DNA from: JAXDLH01 sp034666705
Lineage (GTDB): Bacteria > Chloroflexota > UBA6077 > SHYK01
Direction of reading: 5' to 3'
Length of the DNA stretch: 6,273 nt
Assembly (NCBI GenBank): GCA_034666705.1
Contig: JAXDLH010000461.1
Location: forward strand, 1 to 6,273
Part shown: in pieces, positions 3,817 through 6,273 of the stretch
Position numbering within the stretch: position 1 is the stretch's first letter
Layout: each line of letters begins with the position of its first letter
Program-made: the position numbers and the translations under genes
Notes under the pieces: generated by a model
What the model saw: only the letters and a program-made list of their open reading frames with translations
What the model was told of the DNA's origin: nothing
The model's database searches: none

Positions 3817-6273
3817 ATGCCGTCCCAACGTCGCGTCGGCGGAGCACGACGTTTGGCAGGATACGTCCTGCCACTCGCCCTTCTTGCCGGTCTCCTCACT
3901 CTTGCGCCAGGTGCCGCGCTCGCAGATACGCCTGGCGGGCAGGCCTCAGCCTACCTCGCCTACCAGCAGGGCATCAACATCTGCACCGGCTGGCGACCAG
4001 CCTTCAATGAGAGCCTTACGCGTAACCAGCCCCCCTTGACCGGCCAGAGTACGGCCATCACCGTCACTAATTTGACGACCGGCACGCAGTACCAGATGGT
4101 GGTCTACGGCATCGATCCGAACAGCAACCTGGTCCCGATCCCGTTCGACGTGGTCGGCGATGGCTCCGGAGGCCCGGCCGCGGCTACCGCATCGGCGTCG
4201 GGCACGGTCACCCTCAACTGGCCGGCGCCGACCAACGCAAACGTCACTGCGTTCCAGGTGTTCCAGAAGGGGCCGGCGGACATCGGGTTCGTACCAGGCA
4301 CGCCACAAGCGCCGGCCCAGCTCGCGCCGCCGAGTACGAGCGCCACGATCACGGGTCTCACGCCCGGGGCGAGGTACTCGTTCTGGATGCGGGCGGTCGA
4401 CAACACGGCCACGCCCTCTCCAATGGCGTTCTCGGTTGCGGGTGGTGGCAATGGCGGTCCTGCCACCGTTACGGCCGCCACGACCGGCACGTTGACGCTG
4501 ACCTGGTCGCCAACGCCGAATATCAATTCGTACGCGGTCTTCCAGCGATCGTCCACTGACCTCAATTTCGTGCAGAGTCAGGGGCGCAGCCCGGCCAAGG
4601 TAACCGGCACGTTCCCGGTGCTGGGGCTTTTCAACCCCACCGCGAATCCGCTGAACGTGGCGCTCGCCGCCACGCCCAATGGCCAGAGCACGACGACCGT
4701 TAGTCAGCCAGGCGGCACGACCACCCAGATCGTTACCGTGCCAGCCGGCGGGTTCGTCTTCACCGCCGGTCTGCCGCAGTCTCTGGTGCCGCCGTCGCTC
4801 ACGTCGCTCAGCCCGGCGAGCATCCCGTTGCCTGACGTTTTCAACGGGACGATCACGGCGACCGGGTGCCCCCGTGACCTCTTTGCAGTCGTCGAGAGTG
4901 CCACGCTGAACGTTGACGAGCTGCTCAACCAGTTCAGCGCGTCATTTAGCGCCTCCATCCCCCCGCCGCCGAGCTGCCAGTTCTGGTCGCCGCTCTTCAC
5001 GAGCGACCAGAACGGCTGGACCTCGACGCTCGCTATCCATAACGAGGCGAACGCACCGCTCACGATCAAGGTAGAGGCCCGACCGCTCAGTGGCGGTCTC
5101 ACGTCGCCCCTCACGACTCGCAACTTCGATCTCGCGGCGAGTGGCTTCCGGCAGATATCGGCTGCCGATCTCGGTCTGCCGAGCGGATTTGCCGGCTCGC
5201 TTACCGCGCTGGCGGTGCTCACGCCGAACACTCCCATTCAAGCGTGCGAGATCTCCGGCGTCGTGTACCATGACGCGCCGCTCGCGAACCGCATCAGCCT
5301 GGAGACGACGCCGTTCACGGGCACGGCGCCTGGCAACGTCGTGGTCCCGCTCGCGTTCAACAACTACAACGGCTGGAACAGCCGGGTCGTCGTTCGCAAC
5401 ACGGATCCGCAGGCCGATACGTCGGTCGAGGTTCGGTTCCAGGCTCAGGACGGCACGCGCGTGGTCCAGGTGGTCATCGTGCCCGCGGACTCCGCGATCG
5501 AGTTGAACCTCGCCGCCCTCGGTGCGCCGCAAGGCCCGCTCACCGTCGAGCTGCGCGTGCCGCCGGGGGTCCTGAATGCGCGGCCCATCGTCGCCGCGGC
5601 CTACCACTACGGTCCGAACGGCGCCGCGGATGCGGCGAATGGGAGCTCGAGCGGCGCCCGGAAGAACTACCTGCCGCTCCTGTTCCGCCATTACAACAAC
5701 TACGATTCTGGCGTGCAGGTAGTGAACGCAGGGACCGGCTCGGTCACCCCGCGTATCACATTCACCGATCGCGACACTGGTGCGTCGGTTGTGATTACCG
5801 CTGAAGCACCAATCGCCGAAGCCCAGGCCAAGACCTGGTACCTGCCGGCCATCAGCTCCCTGCAGGATGGGCACGTGTACTCGGCACTCGTCGAGGTCGA
5901 CCCCAGTGATGGCGACGTGGCGATCGGCCTCGCCAATCACGTGAACTACTCGACCGGCACCGCCATGCTTTACGCCGCGGCTGCTGCGCCCGATTCGACT
6001 CCGTCGGCGTTGCGGGTGCGCGGTCTCACGGCGCCAATCGTCTTCGACAACGCGAATGGCCTGAACTCAGGTATCCAGATCCAGAACCTGGAGACGACGG
6101 CCCAGTCCGCCTCGCTGCGCTTCCTGAACAACAACGGCACCCAGCTCACCACGATGACGGTACAGCTCCCAGCGAATGGGGCAACCACGATCTACCTCCC
6201 CTCCGTCGCCACCCTTCCCGGTGGGTTCGTCGGCTCAGTGGAGATCCGCGCGAGCGGATCTGCCGCCGCAACA
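3817..6273 (+). CDS. Large secreted repeat protein with FN3-like N-terminus (3'-truncated by window edge)
   Basis: The frame is open for 819 codons to the last base with no stop, so the protein is longer than seen. Residues 1-36 are a Sec signal peptide: RR-rich start, hydrophobic core VLPLALLAGLLTL, and ALA|D cleavage after A36; there is no lipobox. Fibronectin-III-like segments follow at about 37-115 (ITVTNLTTGTQY, 81-92), 125-210 (ATITGLTPGARYSFWMRAVD, 176-195) and, more weakly, 212-300 (TGTLTLTWSP, 223-232). A region of unknown type (304-388) ends in a PPPPS stretch. From 389 at least four tandem beta-rich units of 110-120 residues run to the edge. Only five lysines and four cysteines (C56, C351, C387, C477) were counted. 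It is probably exported and surface- or matrix-associated; adhesion or protein binding is an inference. No catalytic motif, sortase signal or membrane anchor is visible, though an anchor could lie past the edge. Confidence 0.9.
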   Translation, partial: MPSQRRVGGARRLAGYVLPLALLAGLLTLAPGAALADTPGGQASAYLAYQQGINICTGWRPAFNESLTRNQPPLTGQSTAITVTNLTTGTQYQMVVYGIDPNSNLVPIPFDVVGDGSGGPAAATASASGTVTLNWPAPTNANVTAFQVFQKGPADIGFVPGTPQAPAQLAPPSTSATITGLTPGARYSFWMRAVDNTATPSPMAFSVAGGGNGGPATVTAATTGTLTLTWSPTPNINSYAVFQRSSTDLNFVQSQGRSPAKVTGTFPVLGLFNPTANPLNVALAATPNGQSTTTVSQPGGTTTQIVTVPAGGFVFTAGLPQSLVPPSLTSLSPASIPLPDVFNGTITATGCPRDLFAVVESATLNVDELLNQFSASFSASIPPPPSCQFWSPLFTSDQNGWTSTLAIHNEANAPLTIKVEARPLSGGLTSPLTTRNFDLAASGFRQISAADLGLPSGFAGSLTALAVLTPNTPIQACEISGVVYHDAPLANRISLETTPFTGTAPGNVVVPLAFNNYNGWNSRVVVRNTDPQADTSVEVRFQAQDGTRVVQVVIVPADSAIELNLAALGAPQGPLTVELRVPPGVLNARPIVAAAYHYGPNGAADAANGSSSGARKNYLPLLFRHYNNYDSGVQVVNAGTGSVTPRITFTDRDTGASVVITAEAPIAEAQAKTWYLPAISSLQDGHVYSALVEVDPSDGDVAIGLANHVNYSTGTAMLYAAAAAPDSTPSALRVRGLTAPIVFDNANGLNSGIQIQNLETTAQSASLRFLNNNGTQLTTMTVQLPANGATTIYLPSVATLPGGFVGSVEIRASGSAAAT
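3854..3873 (+). repeat. 8-bp perfect inverted repeat inside the signal-peptide coding region
   Basis: TGGCAGGA (3854-3861) and TCCTGCCA (3866-3873) are exact complements around the tetraloop TACG. In the mRNA this would form a compact hairpin starting 37 nt after the A of the start codon, across codons 13-19. It may affect early translation or be chance in GC-rich sequence. Confidence 0.45.
4981..6273 (+). repeat. Four tandem protein repeat units (last one incomplete) in the secreted protein
   Basis: Each unit begins with a motif of the form P-L-x-F-x-N-x-N-G-W-x-S-x-V-x-V-x-N. The copies start at P392 (nt 4990), P511 (nt 5347), P620 (nt 5674) and P740 (nt 6034), with closing Asn at 409, 528, 637 and 757. 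The period is therefore 119, 109 and 120 residues. The middle of a unit carries a V-x-h-x-F-x-x-x-D/N-G strand, then an LPA-like turn. The end is an alternating hydrophobic stretch closing on His at 485, 597 and 708 (VVYH, AAYHY, LANH). The copies are diverged in DNA and clear only as protein, so this is old domain duplication rather than recent DNA repetition. Confidence 0.8.

Noticed and set aside
4942..5940. 332-aa minus-strand open frame opposite the secreted protein
   Set aside because: Arg-rich translation with no family motif; the plus strand has a signal peptide, FN3-like motifs and periodic repeats in frame.
1..6273. CRISPR array, tRNA, rRNA, insertion sequence or attachment site
   Set aside because: No regularly spaced DNA repeats, tRNA-like cloverleaf, transposase motif or terminal inverted repeats were seen on either strand.

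Overview
This is a GC-rich bacterial window (about two-thirds G+C by eye) with five protein-coding genes and one real intergenic regulatory region. The gene content points to a Chloroflexota-like organism, perhaps Thermomicrobia/Sphaerobacter-like. The clues are a membrane GAF histidine kinase with an 'AAAH-x-LKTPL' H-box, an Idi-like Nudix protein, and a secreted protein with repeats of the 'PL-x-F-x-N-x-N-G-W-x-S' type, which I associate with surface proteins of that phylum. This placement is an inference from protein style, not a proven assignment. I found no rRNA, tRNA, CRISPR array or insertion sequence.

Left part (1-2859, + strand). The window opens inside a membrane-anchored sensor histidine kinase (TM segments, GAF, HisKA, HATPase_c). 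Its stop codon overlaps by 8 nt the GTG start of a 122-aa stand-alone receiver protein. Only 22 nt later, behind a strong Shine-Dalgarno sequence, begins a tandem-rhodanese sulfurtransferase. The three look like one transcription unit: a two-component pair with no DNA-binding output domain, followed by a sulfur-transfer enzyme.

Middle (2860-3584). The sulfurtransferase converges, over 53 nt, on a minus-strand Nudix protein. The Nudix protein resembles type 1 isopentenyl-diphosphate isomerase in layout but lacks the isomerase cysteine, so it is better read as a hydrolase.

Intergenic region (3585-3816, 232 nt). This lies between divergent genes. It carries a perfect 8+4+8 inverted repeat, a perfect tandem 9-bp direct repeat merging into a -10-like TATGAT, and five copies of GCCGTT/AACGGC within 140 bp. 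It is the most likely place for shared or paired transcriptional control.

Right part (3817-6273, + strand, open at the right edge). The largest gene runs off the window after 819 codons without a stop. It encodes a secreted protein: a Sec signal peptide, a fibronectin-III-like N-terminal part, a linker region, and at least four tandem beta-rich repeats of about 110-120 residues. It is very poor in lysine and is probably a cell-surface or matrix protein. The repeat family is the most interesting candidate for something poorly described.
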